From Rhodobacteraceae bacterium WFHF2C18 (GTDB taxonomy: Bacteria; Pseudomonadota; Alphaproteobacteria; Rhodobacterales; Rhodobacteraceae), in assembly GCA_002166865.1 (NCBI GenBank), contig NHTQ01000005.1, positions 226,638-290,637 of the forward strand: a stretch of DNA of 64,000 bases, in the 5' to 3' direction. The notes under the pieces were generated by a model. It did not search any database and was not told the origin of the DNA. It saw only the letters and a program-made list of their open reading frames with translations. The position numbers and the translations under genes are program-made. Numbering within the stretch: the first letter of the stretch is position 1; the number at the start of each line of letters is the position of its first letter. Below are positions 43,637-54,432 of the stretch, one piece after another.

Positions 43637-44818
43637 TCACCCGCCGCTGCGGCCCTTGTCGGGCAGCGGCACGAGGTTGCTGTCGCTTTCGGGGGCCAGC
43701 TCCTCGAAATCGAAGTTGTCCAGCCGCTTGGCCCGCCGCCCCGCCTTGTCCGCGGAGATCTTGATATCGGAAATGTCCTTGGCGGCCTGGTTGAAGTGTC
43801 GGTCCAGGTTCTCCACGCGCGTGCCCAGCCGTTCGACATCGGCAAACAGCAGGCCCAGTTCGCGCCGGATCGCGCCGGCCTGCTCGCGCATCCGGGCGTC
43901 CTTGAGAATGGCGCGCATGGTATTGAGCGTGGCCATGCAGGTCGTGGGCGAGACGATCCAGACCCGCAGGGAGAATCCTTCGCGCACGACTTCGGGGAAA
44001 TTGGCGTGCAACTCGGCATAGACGGCCTCGGACGGCAGGAACATCAGCGCGCCGTCGGCGGTCTCGCCGTCGAGGATGTATTTCTCCGCGATGTCCTTGA
44101 GATGCTTGCGGACCGAGCTTCGCAGAACCTTGGCGGCCTCGTTCGCCTGCCAGTCGGTCGTGGCGTTGCGCAGGGCCTCGTAGGCTTCCAGCGGGAACTT
44201 GCTGTCGATGGCGATGGGGCCCGGCGGATTGGGAAGGTGGATCAGGCAGTCCACCCGTTTCCCGTTCGACAGCGTATGTTGCAGCGTGTAGCTGTCCGAG
44301 GGCAGCGCCTTGGAGACGATGTCGGTCAGCTGGATTTCCCCGAACGCGCCCCGCGTCTGCTTGTTGCTGAGGATATCCTGCAGGCTGAGCACGTCGCCGG
44401 ACAGCTTGGTTATGTTTTCCTGCGCCTTGTCGATGGCCTGAAGCCGTTGTTGCAGGTCCCCCAGGCTCTGCGCGGTGCGCCGGGCGGAATTGGAGAGGTT
44501 CTCGTTCATCTGGCCCGAGACTTCGGCCAGGCGCTTTTCCATGAGTTGCAGCATGCTGGATTGCGCCGCCGACTGCGCCTCGGAGACGTGATTGAGCCCG
44601 CCCGCCAGTTGGTGCTGGCCTTCGCTGAGGCCCTGCACCCGCTGGTTGAGGTCGCCCACCTGGCGCGCCAGGGGTGTGGTCGCCCGCGCCGCCCGCGCCG
44701 CCGCCCGGACCGCCATGAGCAGCAAGAGCAGGATCAGCAGCACGATCCCGGCCCCGGCCAGCGCGGCCAGGACGACGGGATCCTCCAGTGAATAGGTATT
44801 GCCGGCGATCTCGATCAT
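43637..44818 (-). CDS. rmuC: DNA recombination protein RmuC
   Basis: The 393-residue protein has an N-terminal membrane helix (about residues 16-37), a long coiled coil ([20 protein letters not shown] onward) and the RmuC nuclease-like domain ([36 protein letters not shown]). RmuC limits inversions at short inverted repeats in E. coli. The start overlaps the mutL stop (ATGA), which links it to DNA repair. It precedes the ornithine-cyclodeaminase-like gene. Confidence 0.92.
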   Translation of the reverse strand: MIEIAGNTYSLEDPVVLAALAGAGIVLLILLLLLMAVRAAARAARATTPLARQVGDLNQRVQGLSEGQHQLAGGLNHVSEAQSAAQSSMLQLMEKRLAEVSGQMNENLSNSARRTAQSLGDLQQRLQAIDKAQENITKLSGDVLSLQDILSNKQTRGAFGEIQLTDIVSKALPSDSYTLQHTLSNGKRVDCLIHLPNPPGPIAIDSKFPLEAYEALRNATTDWQANEAAKVLRSSVRKHLKDIAEKYILDGETADGALMFLPSEAVYAELHANFPEVVREGFSLRVWIVSPTTCMATLNTMRAILKDARMREQAGAIRRELGLLFADVERLGTRVENLDRHFNQAAKDISDIKISADKAGRRAKRLDNFDFEELAPESDSNLVPLPDKGRSGG

Positions 44819-46674
44819 GTGCGTCCGAACAGCCGTTCGATATCGGCCAGCTTGAGTTCGACATAGGTGGGCCGGCCATGGTTGCACTGGCCCGAAAGCG
44901 GCGTGGCCTCCATCTCGCGCAGCAGCGCGTTCATCTCGTCGGCCTGCATCCGCCGCCCCGCGCGTACCGATCCGTGACAGGCCACGCGCGAAAGGATCGC
45001 GTCGAGCCGGGCCTGCACCGTCGTGCTGTCGCCCTGCTCGGCCAGTTCGTCGAGGATGTCGCGGACCAGGGCCCGGGCATCGCAGGGGCCCAGAAGGGCA
45101 GGGGTCTCGCGCACGGCCACGGTGCCGGGGCCGAAGGGTTCGAGGACGAGGCCGAGGCGCGACAGGTCGTGAGAGAGATCCAGCAGGCGGGTGGCCTCCG
45201 CCTCGGACATTTCCACGATCTCGGGGATCAGCAGGGCCTGCGCGGCCACGCCGGCCTGCGCCATCTGGGCCTTGAGCTTTTCATAAACCAGCCGTTCATG
45301 CGCCGCGTGCTGATCCACGATCACCATCCCGTCGGCGGTCTGTGCCAGAATGTAATTCTCGTGCATCTGCGCGCGCGCGGTGCCAAGGGGATGGTCTGAC
45401 GCCGCGGGCGCATCTGGCATGGGCGTGCCGGCGTCGGCCGTCGCCGGCTCGGGGTCCACCCGGGCGCTGTAGGCATCCTGCATCTCGGCGAAGCCGGGCG
45501 CCTGCGCCTGGTAGGCCGCGGTTCGGGCGTGCGCCGTGGGGCGGTCCATCTGGTAGACGCGGGGCGCCGCCGGTTCGGCCTGCATGGCCCCCAGAGTCGC
45601 CTGCGCAACGGTGGAAGCGGCCCGGTGCCCCGCCTCGGCCAGTGCATGCCGCAGGCCCGAGACGACGAGGCCCCGTGCGACGCCGGGATCGCGGAATCGC
45701 ACCTCGGATTTCGCCGGGTGCACGTTGACGTCCACCAGCCGCGGATCGCAGTCGATGAAAAGGGCGGCAGCGGGGTGCCGGTCGCGGCTGAGAACGTCGG
45801 CATAGGCGGCGCGCAGGGCGCCGAGGAGCATCTTGTCGCGCACTGGACGGCCATTGACGAAGAGGTATTGTGCCACGCCGGAGCCCCGCGAATAGGTGGG
45901 CAGCGCGGCGTATCCGGTCATCCGCAGGCCCTCGCGGCTGGCGTCGATCTTGAGCGCATTGTCGGCGAACGCGCGGCCGAGAATCCCGGTCAGCCGGCCC
46001 TGCAGCGCGTCGAAAAGATCCCCCTGCTCGGGGTCGGCGCGGAAGCTTACCCGCCCTTCGCCGCCGCCCGATACGTCGCGCAGGGTGAAGCCCACGAAGG
46101 GCTCGGCCATGGCCAGCCGCTTTACCGTGTCGGTGATCGCCTGCGCCTCGGCCCGGTCGGTGCGCAGGAATTTCAGCCGCGCGGGCGTCGCATGGAAAAG
46201 GTCGCGCAGCGTGACCCGCGTGCCGGCATTCAGCGCCGCGGGGCGGACCGGCCCCATCTCGCCGCCCGAGACGGAGAGTTCGGCGGCGGCGTGACCGGCG
46301 GCGCGCGAGGTGATCGTCAGCCGCCCGACCGCCCCGAGCGATGGCAGCGCCTCCCCCCGGAAGCCGAAGGTGTGGATATCCAGCAGGTCCGAGCCGTCGA
46401 TCTTGGAGGTCGCGTGCCGGGCCATCGCCAGCGTCAGGTCGTCCGGCGCGATGCCGCATCCGTCGTCGGTTACCCGGATCAGGGTCTTGCCGCCGTCGGC
46501 GTAGGCCACCTCGATTCGGGTGGCCCCGGCATCCAGCGCGTTTTCCACGAGCTCCTTGACCGCCGCGGCCGGGCGTTCCACCACCTCGCCGGCTGCGATG
46601 CGGTTCACCGCCGCTTCTTCAAGCTGGCGGATGGGGCCGGAGCGTTGGCCGATATTGGGGCTGACCTTGTTCAT
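44815..46674 (-). CDS. mutL: DNA mismatch repair protein MutL
   Basis: The 619-residue protein has the N-terminal GHKL ATPase ([45 protein letters not shown]) and a C-terminal dimerisation/endonuclease domain. The latter has [12 protein letters not shown] and [12 protein letters not shown], as in MutL proteins with a nicking site. A disordered linker (about residues 340-430) joins them. MutL links mismatch-bound MutS to strand incision. ATG 46672-46674 is taken as start. Confidence 0.95.
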   Translation of the reverse strand: MNKVSPNIGQRSGPIRQLEEAAVNRIAAGEVVERPAAAVKELVENALDAGATRIEVAYADGGKTLIRVTDDGCGIAPDDLTLAMARHATSKIDGSDLLDIHTFGFRGEALPSLGAVGRLTITSRAAGHAAAELSVSGGEMGPVRPAALNAGTRVTLRDLFHATPARLKFLRTDRAEAQAITDTVKRLAMAEPFVGFTLRDVSGGGEGRVSFRADPEQGDLFDALQGRLTGILGRAFADNALKIDASREGLRMTGYAALPTYSRGSGVAQYLFVNGRPVRDKMLLGALRAAYADVLSRDRHPAAALFIDCDPRLVDVNVHPAKSEVRFRDPGVARGLVVSGLRHALAEAGHRAASTVAQATLGAMQAEPAAPRVYQMDRPTAHARTAAYQAQAPGFAEMQDAYSARVDPEPATADAGTPMPDAPAASDHPLGTARAQMHENYILAQTADGMVIVDQHAAHERLVYEKLKAQMAQAGVAAQALLIPEIVEMSEAEATRLLDLSHDLSRLGLVLEPFGPGTVAVRETPALLGPCDARALVRDILDELAEQGDSTTVQARLDAILSRVACHGSVRAGRRMQADEMNALLREMEATPLSGQCNHGRPTYVELKLADIERLFGRT

Positions 46675-46776
46675 GCCCCAAGACCTAGCACGGCTTGGCG
46701 CGATTCTGCCAGATGCTTTCCAGTGCCGAAAACACGGCGAAACAAAATCCCGCTGCAGATGTTGGGCAGGTGTAAT

Positions 46777-46792
46777 ATTCAAATGCTCGAAT
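46777..46792 (+). promoter_or_regulatory. BigR/SqrR-type operator (ATTC-N8-GAAT) before the persulfide dioxygenase gene
   Basis: ATTC (46777-46780), eight bases, GAAT (46789-46792) form the inverted repeat reported for the sulfide-responsive repressors BigR and SqrR. It overlaps a TAATAT (46773-46778) that could be a -10 box, 28 bp before the start codon. The regulator gene is not in this window. Confidence 0.6.
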
Positions 46793-46819
46793 GGAACGCG
46801 ACACGGAAAGGGAGTTATC

Positions 46820-47719
46820 ATGTTCAATCGCACCAGCCCCAGCCAGGGCAAATCCTCGCCTCGCGTCACCGGTTTCTACGAACCCGACAGCGGCAGCATC
46901 CAGTACGTGGCCGTTGACGAGGGCACGAAGAAGGCCGCGCTGATCGACGTGGTCCTGGACTTCGATCCTTCCAATGCGCGGACCTCGACCAAATCCGCGC
47001 AGGCCGCGCTGGACTATGTCGAGCAAGAGGGGCTCCAGGTGGAATGGGTCCTCGATACCCACCCGCATGCGGACCACTTCATGGCGTCCTCCTGGCTGAA
47101 GGAACAGACGGGCGCGCCCAATGCGATCGGCGCCAAGGTGCGCGAAATCGCCGGTATCTGGGCGGAACTCTACAACACGCCGGACGCCTTTGACCCCGAC
47201 CGTGATTTCGACCGGCTGTTCGAGGATGGCGACAGGTTCAAGCTGGGTGATCTGGACGTGAAGGTGATGCTTTCGCCCGGCCACACCCTGGGGTCGATCA
47301 CCTATCTGGTCGGTGACGACGCGGCCTTCGTTCACGACACCTTCATGAACGTGGATGTCGGGACCTCGCGCGCGGATTTCCCCGGCGGATCGTCCAGCGT
47401 GCTATATGACAGCCTGCAAGCCATCCTGGCCCTGCCCGAGGAGACGCGGCTGTTCATCGGCCACGACTATCCCCCCGTCGGCAACCGCAAGCAGGCCGCA
47501 TGGGAGGCGACCGTGGCCCAGCACAAGGCCGACAATCCGCACGTGGGCGGCGGTACCAGCCGTGAGGATTTCATGAAGCTGCGCGACGAGCGGGATGCCA
47601 CGCTTGCCCTGCCCGACCGCATGCTGCATGCCTTGCAGGTCAACCTCCGCGGTGGCCGCCTGCCGGAGCCGGAAGCCGACGGTCACAGCTACTTCAAGAT
47701 CCCGGCGAACCGCCTGTAA
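46820..47719 (+). CDS. MBL-fold persulfide dioxygenase-like protein (Blh/ETHE1 type)
   Basis: The 299-residue protein has the full MBL motif THPHADH at residues 80-86, then [14 protein letters not shown] and [20 protein letters not shown]. The latter matches ETHE1/Blh persulfide dioxygenases, where two His and one Asp bind iron. Such enzymes oxidise glutathione persulfide to sulfite in the cytoplasm. The next gene is a rhodanese and the promoter has a BigR/SqrR-type operator, which together support a sulfide-detoxification unit. A GGGAG ribosome-binding site precedes the ATG. Confidence 0.88.
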   Translation: MFNRTSPSQGKSSPRVTGFYEPDSGSIQYVAVDEGTKKAALIDVVLDFDPSNARTSTKSAQAALDYVEQEGLQVEWVLDTHPHADHFMASSWLKEQTGAPNAIGAKVREIAGIWAELYNTPDAFDPDRDFDRLFEDGDRFKLGDLDVKVMLSPGHTLGSITYLVGDDAAFVHDTFMNVDVGTSRADFPGGSSSVLYDSLQAILALPEETRLFIGHDYPPVGNRKQAAWEATVAQHKADNPHVGGGTSREDFMKLRDERDATLALPDRMLHALQVNLRGGRLPEPEADGHSYFKIPANRL

Positions 47720-47737
47720 CTGCCAAGGGAGCCAGCG

Positions 47738-48118
47738 ATGAAAACCGAGAAAGTGGGCGACGCGACCTTCGAAACCTGGACCGTCGAGGAGGTGGCCGAC
47801 GCCTGGGCGCGCAACGAGATCGTCATCATCGACGTGCGCACGCCCCAGGAATACATGTTCGAGCACATCGAGGGCGCGCTGCTGCTGCCCATGCCGTTCT
47901 TCAACGCCGAGAAGCTGCCGGGCCAGAGCGACAAGCAGATCGTGTTCCATTGCGGCTCTGGCGTGCGCTCGGAAAAGGTGGCGCGCCAGGCGCTGGATGC
48001 CGGCCTGAAGAAGATCGCCCACATGGAGGGCGGCTTCGGTGCCTGGAAAGAGGCGAAGAAGCCCTACATCGGCACCGACATGGCCACCGGGGCCCCGGAC
48101 CCCCAGAACCAGCAGTAG
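47738..48118 (+). CDS. Rhodanese-domain sulfurtransferase
   Basis: The 126-residue single-domain rhodanese has the active-site loop HCGSGVRSE with catalytic C72, and the family segments IIDVRTPQEYMFEHIEGA and GGFGAWKEAKKPY. It moves sulfane sulfur between thiols, probably turning sulfite and persulfide into thiosulfate. It follows the persulfide dioxygenase by 18 nt in the same operon. No signal peptide is seen, so it should be cytoplasmic. Confidence 0.92.
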   Translation: MKTEKVGDATFETWTVEEVADAWARNEIVIIDVRTPQEYMFEHIEGALLLPMPFFNAEKLPGQSDKQIVFHCGSGVRSEKVARQALDAGLKKIAHMEGGFGAWKEAKKPYIGTDMATGAPDPQNQQ

Positions 48119-48132
48119 CTTGAAAAAGGAAA

Positions 48133-48156
48133 CCCCGGGCGGCGTGCCGCCCGGGG
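48133..48156. terminator. Bidirectional terminator between rhodanese and amtB
   Basis: An 11-bp perfect stem CCCCGGGCGGC/GCCGCCCGGGG with a 2-nt gap lies between the convergent stops. On the minus strand it is followed by TTTCCTTTTTC, which fits an intrinsic terminator for amtB. Confidence 0.7.
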
Positions 48157-48180
48157 GTCGTCTTGCGGTATCCGCGACGT

Positions 48181-49521
<1,341 letters not shown>

Positions 49522-49546
49522 TGGATACTCCTTTCCCCTGCGCGCT

Positions 49547-49885
49547 TCAGAGCGCGTCATTGTCGGTTTCGCCGGTGCGCACGCGCATGGCCTGCTGGAT
49601 GTCGAGAACGAAGATCTTGCCGTCACCGATCTTGCCGGTGCGGGCGGTCTTGCTGATCGTGTCGATCACCTGGTCGGCCATTTCGGCAGAAACGGCGATT
49701 TCCAGCTTGACCTTGGGCACGAAGTTCACGGCGTATTCGGCGCCGCGGTAGATCTCGGTGTGGCCTGATTGCGAGCCGAAGCCCTTGATCTCGGTCACCA
49801 TCATGCCGCGCACGCCCACCTCGGTGAGGGCTTCGCGCACCTCCTCGAGCTTGAACGGCTTGATTGTTGCTACGATGAGTTTCAC
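49547..49885 (-). CDS. glnK: Nitrogen regulatory PII protein (GlnK/GlnB type)
   Basis: The 112-residue PII signal protein carries the T-loop with the uridylylation site Y51 in EYAVNFVPK. It also has the signatures MKLIVATIKPFKLEEVREAL and TGKIGDGKIFVLDI. It senses 2-oxoglutarate and ATP/ADP and controls its partner AmtB, encoded next. The name GlnK is based on that linkage; sequence alone does not separate GlnK from GlnB. Confidence 0.95.
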   Translation of the reverse strand: MKLIVATIKPFKLEEVREALTEVGVRGMMVTEIKGFGSQSGHTEIYRGAEYAVNFVPKVKLEIAVSAEMADQVIDTISKTARTGKIGDGKIFVLDIQQAMRVRTGETDNDAL

Positions 49886-49921
49886 GGGTGTCCCTTTCGG
49901 TTTCTCTCACGGCGGTGTGTT

Positions 49922-49941
49922 TGCACTTGCAGAAAAGTGCA
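49922..49941. promoter_or_regulatory. Dyad upstream of glnK, NtrC-site-like
   Basis: TGCAC (49922-49926) and GTGCA (49937-49941) form an inverted repeat 37 bp upstream of glnK. The half-sites match NtrC boxes, but the 10-nt spacing is wider than the usual 7. NtrC control of glnK-amtB is expected, so the site is listed with low confidence. Confidence 0.3.
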
Positions 49942-50137
49942 GTGGGGGCCGCTTCGGAAGGGAAAGGGCGAACCGTGTGCCTTGATCCGGCGGAGGGCTG
50001 ACTAAAGATTGTGCAAAAATTTTAAAAAGCCCATTTTTTGGGCACCTCAAAAAACCTCCGGGTGGCGTGGGGCAGGTGTCAACTTTTGCTTGGCGGCGCT
50101 ATAGAATGCCCGAAAGACGAGGCCGGGCAGGACGGGC

Positions 50138-52255
50138 ATGACGCGATCACGGCGCAAGACAACACGGCGAAAGCCCCAGGCGCGCCGGGGCGGGGCGACC
50201 ACGAAGGCGCGGCCCAACCGGCAGCGGCGCGCGCGCAAACCGCGGCGCAACCCGCTGGTGGCGCTGGTGCGTGGTATCGTGGGATGGATCCTGCGCCTGA
50301 TCTGGGCGCTCGGGTGGCGGTTCACGGCGGTCGTGGCGCTGATCGTGGGCGTTGCGGTCGCCTATACCTACACGACGCTGCCGGCGGTCGATGACCTGCT
50401 GGACGGCCGCGCCCGCGGGTCGGTCACGCTGCTTGACCACGATGGCGATGTCTTTGCCTGGCGGGGCGACCAGTTCGGCGGCGTGGTGACTTCCGAAACC
50501 GTCTCGCGGCACCTCAAGAACGCGGTCGTGGCGACCGAGGACAGGCGGTTCTACCTCCATCCCGGGATCGATCCCATCGGCATCGCCAGCGCGATCCGCA
50601 TCAACCTGTCCGAAGGGCGCGGGCCCCTGTCCGGGCATGGCGGCTCGACCATCACGCAACAGACGGCCAAGCTGCTGTGCCTGGGCGTCGCGTACGACAA
50701 GGACGTCTGGGAAAGCGAGGCGGACTACGTGGCCGACTGCCGCCGGACCTCGCTTTGGCGCAAGGCCAAGGAGGCGGTCTATGCGCTGGCGATGGAGCTG
50801 AAGTATTCCAAGCCCGAAATCCTGTCGATCTATCTCAATCGCGCCTACATGGGCGGCGGGGCCTACGGGGCCGAGGCCGCCGCGCAGCGCTACTTCGGCA
50901 AGAGCGCCGCGCAGCTGGACGTGGCCGAGGGGGCGATGCTGGCGGGGCTTCTGACCGCGCCCTCGACCCTCGCGCCGACCAACAACCTCGAGCGCGCGCA
51001 GGACCGGGCCGCCGTGGTGGTGCGGCTGATGCAGGAGCAGGGCTATATCTCCGATACCGACGCGGCCGCGGCGCTGGCCGATCCGGCCGAACTGAGCGAG
51101 GCCGCCGAGGCGCAGGCCGGCGGCTATTTCGCCGACTGGGTCATGGCCTCGGGGCCGGAATTCTTCACCCGCGATACCACCGAGGACGTCATCATCCGCA
51201 CCACGCTGGATCAGCGTATCCAGACCGCGGCGGAAGAGGCTTTGAACCACGTCTTCGAGACGAAGGTGAAGCCCGGGTCGAAAGCGCAGGCCGCCATCGT
51301 GGTGATGTCCGCCGACGGGGCGGTCCGCGGCATGGTCGGGGGCCGGAAGACCAAGGTGACGGGCGCGTTCAACCGCGCGACCCAAGCCAAGCGCCAGACG
51401 GGATCGGCCTTCAAGCCCTTTGTCTATGCCACCGCGCTGGAACTGGGCTATGGCCATGCCTCCACGGTCGTGGACGAGCCCTACTGCCTGAACGTCGCCG
51501 GCTCCGGCCGCTGGTGCCCGGAGAACTACACCCGCAAGCATTATGGCCGCGTCACCCTGACCGAAGCGCTGAAGAAGTCGCTGAACGTGCCGGCGGTGAA
51601 GGTGGCCGAAAGCGTGGGCCTGGATCTGGTGCGCCGCGTGGCCAGTGAATTCGGGATCGAAAGCGATCTCGCGGCGGGGCCGGCGCTGGCGCTTGGCGCC
51701 TCGGAAAGCTCCTTGCTGGAGATGACCGGGGCCTACGCGGGGATCCTCAACGGCGGGTCCTCGGTCACGCCCTACGGCCTGAAGGAACTTAGCCTTCTGG
51801 GTGACGAGGCGCCCCTGATGGGGGCGGGCGGCGGCATCGGCGAACGGGTGATCCGCAAGGAGGCCGCGCGCGAGCTTGTCTACATGATGCACCAGGTGGT
51901 TCATGGTGGTACCGGCAACCGGGCCCGGCTGCCGAATCGCGAGGCGGCCGGCAAGACCGGCACGACCCAGGCCGCGCGCGACGCCTGGTTCCTGGGCTTC
52001 ACGGCCGATTACGTCGCCGGTGTCTGGATGGGGTACGACGACAACACGCCGCTGACGGGTGTCACGGGCGGCGGGCTGCCCGCGGAAATCTGGCGCGAGA
52101 CGATGACGCGGGTGCACGACGGAATGCCGGCCAAGCCCCTTCCCATGCTGCGTCCCGATCCCCGGCGGCGCGCGCCCGACCCGCTGCCGCGGACGCAGCC
52201 GGCCGGCGACAACGCGATCGAGAACATCCTGCGCGGCCTGTTCGGCGGAAATTGA
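50138..52255 (+). CDS. Class A penicillin-binding protein (PBP1A type)
   Basis: The 705-residue bifunctional enzyme polymerises and cross-links peptidoglycan. A very basic N-terminus (residues 1-45) precedes one membrane helix. The transglycosylase domain has VVATEDRRFYLHPGIDPIG and GGSTITQQTAKLL. The transpeptidase domain has the serine motif SAFK at 423-426, SLN at 481-483 and KTGT at 606-609. Two cysteines flank a small insert (PYCLNVAGSGRWCPENY) after the serine motif. The C-terminus is Pro/Arg-rich. A TATAGAAT at 50100-50107 could be the -10 box. Confidence 0.93.
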   Translation: MTRSRRKTTRRKPQARRGGATTKARPNRQRRARKPRRNPLVALVRGIVGWILRLIWALGWRFTAVVALIVGVAVAYTYTTLPAVDDLLDGRARGSVTLLDHDGDVFAWRGDQFGGVVTSETVSRHLKNAVVATEDRRFYLHPGIDPIGIASAIRINLSEGRGPLSGHGGSTITQQTAKLLCLGVAYDKDVWESEADYVADCRRTSLWRKAKEAVYALAMELKYSKPEILSIYLNRAYMGGGAYGAEAAAQRYFGKSAAQLDVAEGAMLAGLLTAPSTLAPTNNLERAQDRAAVVVRLMQEQGYISDTDAAAALADPAELSEAAEAQAGGYFADWVMASGPEFFTRDTTEDVIIRTTLDQRIQTAAEEALNHVFETKVKPGSKAQAAIVVMSADGAVRGMVGGRKTKVTGAFNRATQAKRQTGSAFKPFVYATALELGYGHASTVVDEPYCLNVAGSGRWCPENYTRKHYGRVTLTEALKKSLNVPAVKVAESVGLDLVRRVASEFGIESDLAAGPALALGASESSLLEMTGAYAGILNGGSSVTPYGLKELSLLGDEAPLMGAGGGIGERVIRKEAARELVYMMHQVVHGGTGNRARLPNREAAGKTGTTQAARDAWFLGFTADYVAGVWMGYDDNTPLTGVTGGGLPAEIWRETMTRVHDGMPAKPLPMLRPDPRRRAPDPLPRTQPAGDNAIENILRGLFGGN

Positions 52256-52281
52256 CGTCGCCGGGAATTGACGCCGCAGGC

Positions 52282-52881
52282 TCAGCCGGCGCGGCGAAGA
52301 TCCTCGATCAGGCCGTCGATATTGCCGCCGTTGCGGTCCAGCATGGCGCCGATTTCGGTGCGCTCGCTCAGGCGCAGGCTAACCCCTTCGATCACCATGT
52401 CGAAGAAGAGGTCCTTGCCCGAGCGGTCGGAGACCAGGAAGCGCACTTCGAACGGCGGCTCGCCCTTCAGGTAGACGGTCGAGATCACCTCGCGCCAGGA
52501 CTTGACCTTGCGCACATTCTTGACCTCGATCCGGCCGCCGATGAACTCGTGGAAGCGCTTGCCGTACTTGCGCGCGATGTACCCGCGGAAAGCGTCGATG
52601 AAGCGGCGCATCTGGCTGGCCGAGGTCTGGCGCGAGGCTGGTCCCAGCGTCGAGCGGGCAATGATGTTCACGTCGGCATAGCGGGAGAAGATCCGCTCGA
52701 AATCGCGAATCATCTGCGACAGCGGCTGGCCGGAGGCGATGACGCGGTTGATATCGGAAACGACCTGGTCGACGAGCGCCTTGGCGCGCGCATCGGTCAG
52801 GGCGAAAGCGGGTAGCGGGGCGAAGGCGGCACAGGCCGCCCCGCAGGCAAGCAGGTGCCGACGGGTCAGGTCATTCGTCAT
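52282..52881 (-). CDS. mlaC: Phospholipid-binding protein MlaC (Ttg2D family)
   Basis: The 199-residue periplasmic protein starts with a Tat-like signal (TRRHLLACGAACAAFAPLPA). It has the MlaC pattern (LVDQVVSDINRVI, FRGYIARKYGKRF, EVISTVYLKGE, FDMVIEGVSL). It shuttles phospholipids between the outer and inner membranes. ATG 52879-52881 overlaps mlaA by 11 nt. The mlaFEDB transporter genes are not in this window. Confidence 0.9.
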   Translation of the reverse strand: MTNDLTRRHLLACGAACAAFAPLPAFALTDARAKALVDQVVSDINRVIASGQPLSQMIRDFERIFSRYADVNIIARSTLGPASRQTSASQMRRFIDAFRGYIARKYGKRFHEFIGGRIEVKNVRKVKSWREVISTVYLKGEPPFEVRFLVSDRSGKDLFFDMVIEGVSLRLSERTEIGAMLDRNGGNIDGLIEDLRRAG

Positions 52882-53704
52882 AGGGGTCCTCGTAAGCCTC
52901 GGCATAGGGATCGTCATAGGGATCCACGTAGGCGTCACCGCCCCCGGTTCCCAGTTCGAACCGGCGATTCTGAAGATATAGTGATCGGGCCTGAGCGTAG
53001 CTGTCGGCACTTTCGTAAAGAACCGAATCGATCGTCTCGCCGTAGCGCCCCCGCTGGCCGAGGCCAGCCGCGACAGAGGCTGCGGTGCCGTAATAGCTTT
53101 CAGGCGTGTCGAGGATGTAGCCGAGCGGGTTGGTGAACAGATCGACCACCTTGCCGGCCGTGGCCCGTTCGGTGGAAGGGCCGAGCACGGGCAGTTCCTG
53201 ATAGGCGCCCTGCGGCACACCCCAGACGTAGAGTGTTTCGCCGAAATCGGCATCGGTCGCCTCCGGCATTCCCAGTTCCGTCGCCGGGTCGAAGAAGCCG
53301 CCCAGCCCGACCGTGGAATTGATCAGGAACCGATAGGCATCGGTGCTGGCGCCGCGCCCGTTCCCCTGCAGCATGTTGTTCACGACCGCACCCGGCAGCG
53401 ACAGGTTGGCGGCGAACCGGCTGATGGCGGTCTCGATGTCGTCGGGCACGGCACTGCTGTAGCCTTGCCCGGCAGGCCGGACGAGCGCGCGATCCAGCGA
53501 CCGGTTGAATTGGTGAACCTCGCGGTTCCCGGCCTCGTAGGGGTCGAAGGGCTGGCCGGGCGGATGCGCAGGGCCGGGCGTGGTGCAGGCACCGGCCGCG
53601 GCCAGGCCGGCGATGGCCAGGACGGTGCGCAGGCACCGGCCGTTGACGAATTTGCGATACGCGAACAAAGAACTACCCAGGTTGCAGACTGATGCGCGAC
53701 ACAT
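52871..53704 (-). CDS. mlaA: Outer-membrane lipoprotein MlaA (VacJ)
   Basis: The 277-residue protein has a lipoprotein signal peptide ending LAAAGACTT and the MlaA core (FDPYEAGNREVHQFNRSLD, RFLINSTVGLGGFFDPATELG, GYILDTPESYYGT). It removes misplaced phospholipid from the outer leaflet and passes it to MlaC. The C-terminus is a repetitive acidic tail rich in Asp, Pro and Tyr. ATG 53702-53704 lies inside a long inverted repeat; a TTG at 53666-53668, just beyond it, would give 265 residues and also keeps the signal peptide, so the start is uncertain. Confidence 0.88.
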   Translation of the reverse strand: MCRASVCNLGSSLFAYRKFVNGRCLRTVLAIAGLAAAGACTTPGPAHPPGQPFDPYEAGNREVHQFNRSLDRALVRPAGQGYSSAVPDDIETAISRFAANLSLPGAVVNNMLQGNGRGASTDAYRFLINSTVGLGGFFDPATELGMPEATDADFGETLYVWGVPQGAYQELPVLGPSTERATAGKVVDLFTNPLGYILDTPESYYGTAASVAAGLGQRGRYGETIDSVLYESADSYAQARSLYLQNRRFELGTGGGDAYVDPYDDPYAEAYEDPYDE

Positions 53705-53723
53705 AGCGCATCTTAGTCTGCAA
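53682..53723 (-). promoter_or_regulatory. Long inverted repeat at the 5' end of mlaA
   Basis: TTGCAGACT-GATGCGC (53682-53697) is repeated in inverse at 53706-53723 with one 2-nt bulge and an 8-nt loop. It overlaps the possible mlaA ATG. It could be an mRNA hairpin that hides the start, or an operator. The remainder of the 240-bp gap to the RidA gene shows nothing I can name. Confidence 0.55.
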
Positions 53724-53970
53724 CCCATCCGCGCTTAAGCACAGAATAAAGTTCTTGTGGCAGATCGGCTACAGCAACGCCTGGCCGAAAGGGGGCTGAC
53801 GGGGCGGGATTCCGCTGATGCGCCGGGGACCGTTCCTTGGCCCAAGCCGACGACGGGCCTCGCGCCAAGGAGTTTCGCGTGCCCCACGCCCCGTTCCCGA
53901 TTTCCGATTCCCTTCCCGCGCGGCACGGGCTAGCGTCGGGGCGAATCGCGGCTTTTCGGGGAGACGAGCA

Positions 53971-54432
53971 ATGGGAAAGTTCGAGGCGAAGCTGGCGGAG
54001 ATGGGGGTGACCCTGCCGGAAGCACCGGCGCCCGCCGCCAACTACGTGCCCTACGTGCAGGTCGGCGACACGCTGTATGTCTCCGGCCAGATTTCCAAGG
54101 GCGCGGCCGGCCTTGTCACCGGCAAGCTGGGTGATGACATGGAGACCGCCGCGGGCGCGGAGGCGGCCAAGATCTGCGCTATCGCCCTACTTTCGCAGGT
54201 CAAGGCGGCCTGTGGGGGCGATCTTGACCGCCTGGTGCGGGTGGTCAAACTGACCGGGTTCGTCAATTCCACCCCCGATTTCACCGAACAGCCGCAGGTC
54301 ATCAACGGCGCCTCGGATTTCCTGGGTGAGGCCCTGGGCGAGGCAGGCAAGCATTCCCGCTCGGCGGTATCGGCGGCGGCATTGCCCTTCGGCGTCGCGG
54401 TGGAGATCGAGGGGATCTTCCAGGTCTCATGA
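53971..54432 (+). CDS. RidA/YjgF-family protein
   Basis: The 153-residue trimeric Rid-family protein (FEAKLAEMGVTLPEAPAPAA, LYVSGQISK, GAEAAKICAIALLSQVKAA, SRSAVSAAALPFGVAVEIEG) fits the longer YjgF subgroup. The arginine typical of deaminating RidA is seen in the SRSAVSAAALP segment. Members hydrolyse reactive enamine/imine intermediates. Its stop overlaps the GDPD start (ATGA), so the two form an operon. Confidence 0.88.
   Translation: MGKFEAKLAEMGVTLPEAPAPAANYVPYVQVGDTLYVSGQISKGAAGLVTGKLGDDMETAAGAEAAKICAIALLSQVKAACGGDLDRLVRVVKLTGFVNSTPDFTEQPQVINGASDFLGEALGEAGKHSRSAVSAAALPFGVAVEIEGIFQVS

Noticed and set aside
49915..49945. Sigma-54 promoter before glnK
   Set aside because: The GC-A-C and TGC elements are one base too close for the fixed -24/-12 spacing. 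Only the dyad was kept, at low confidence.
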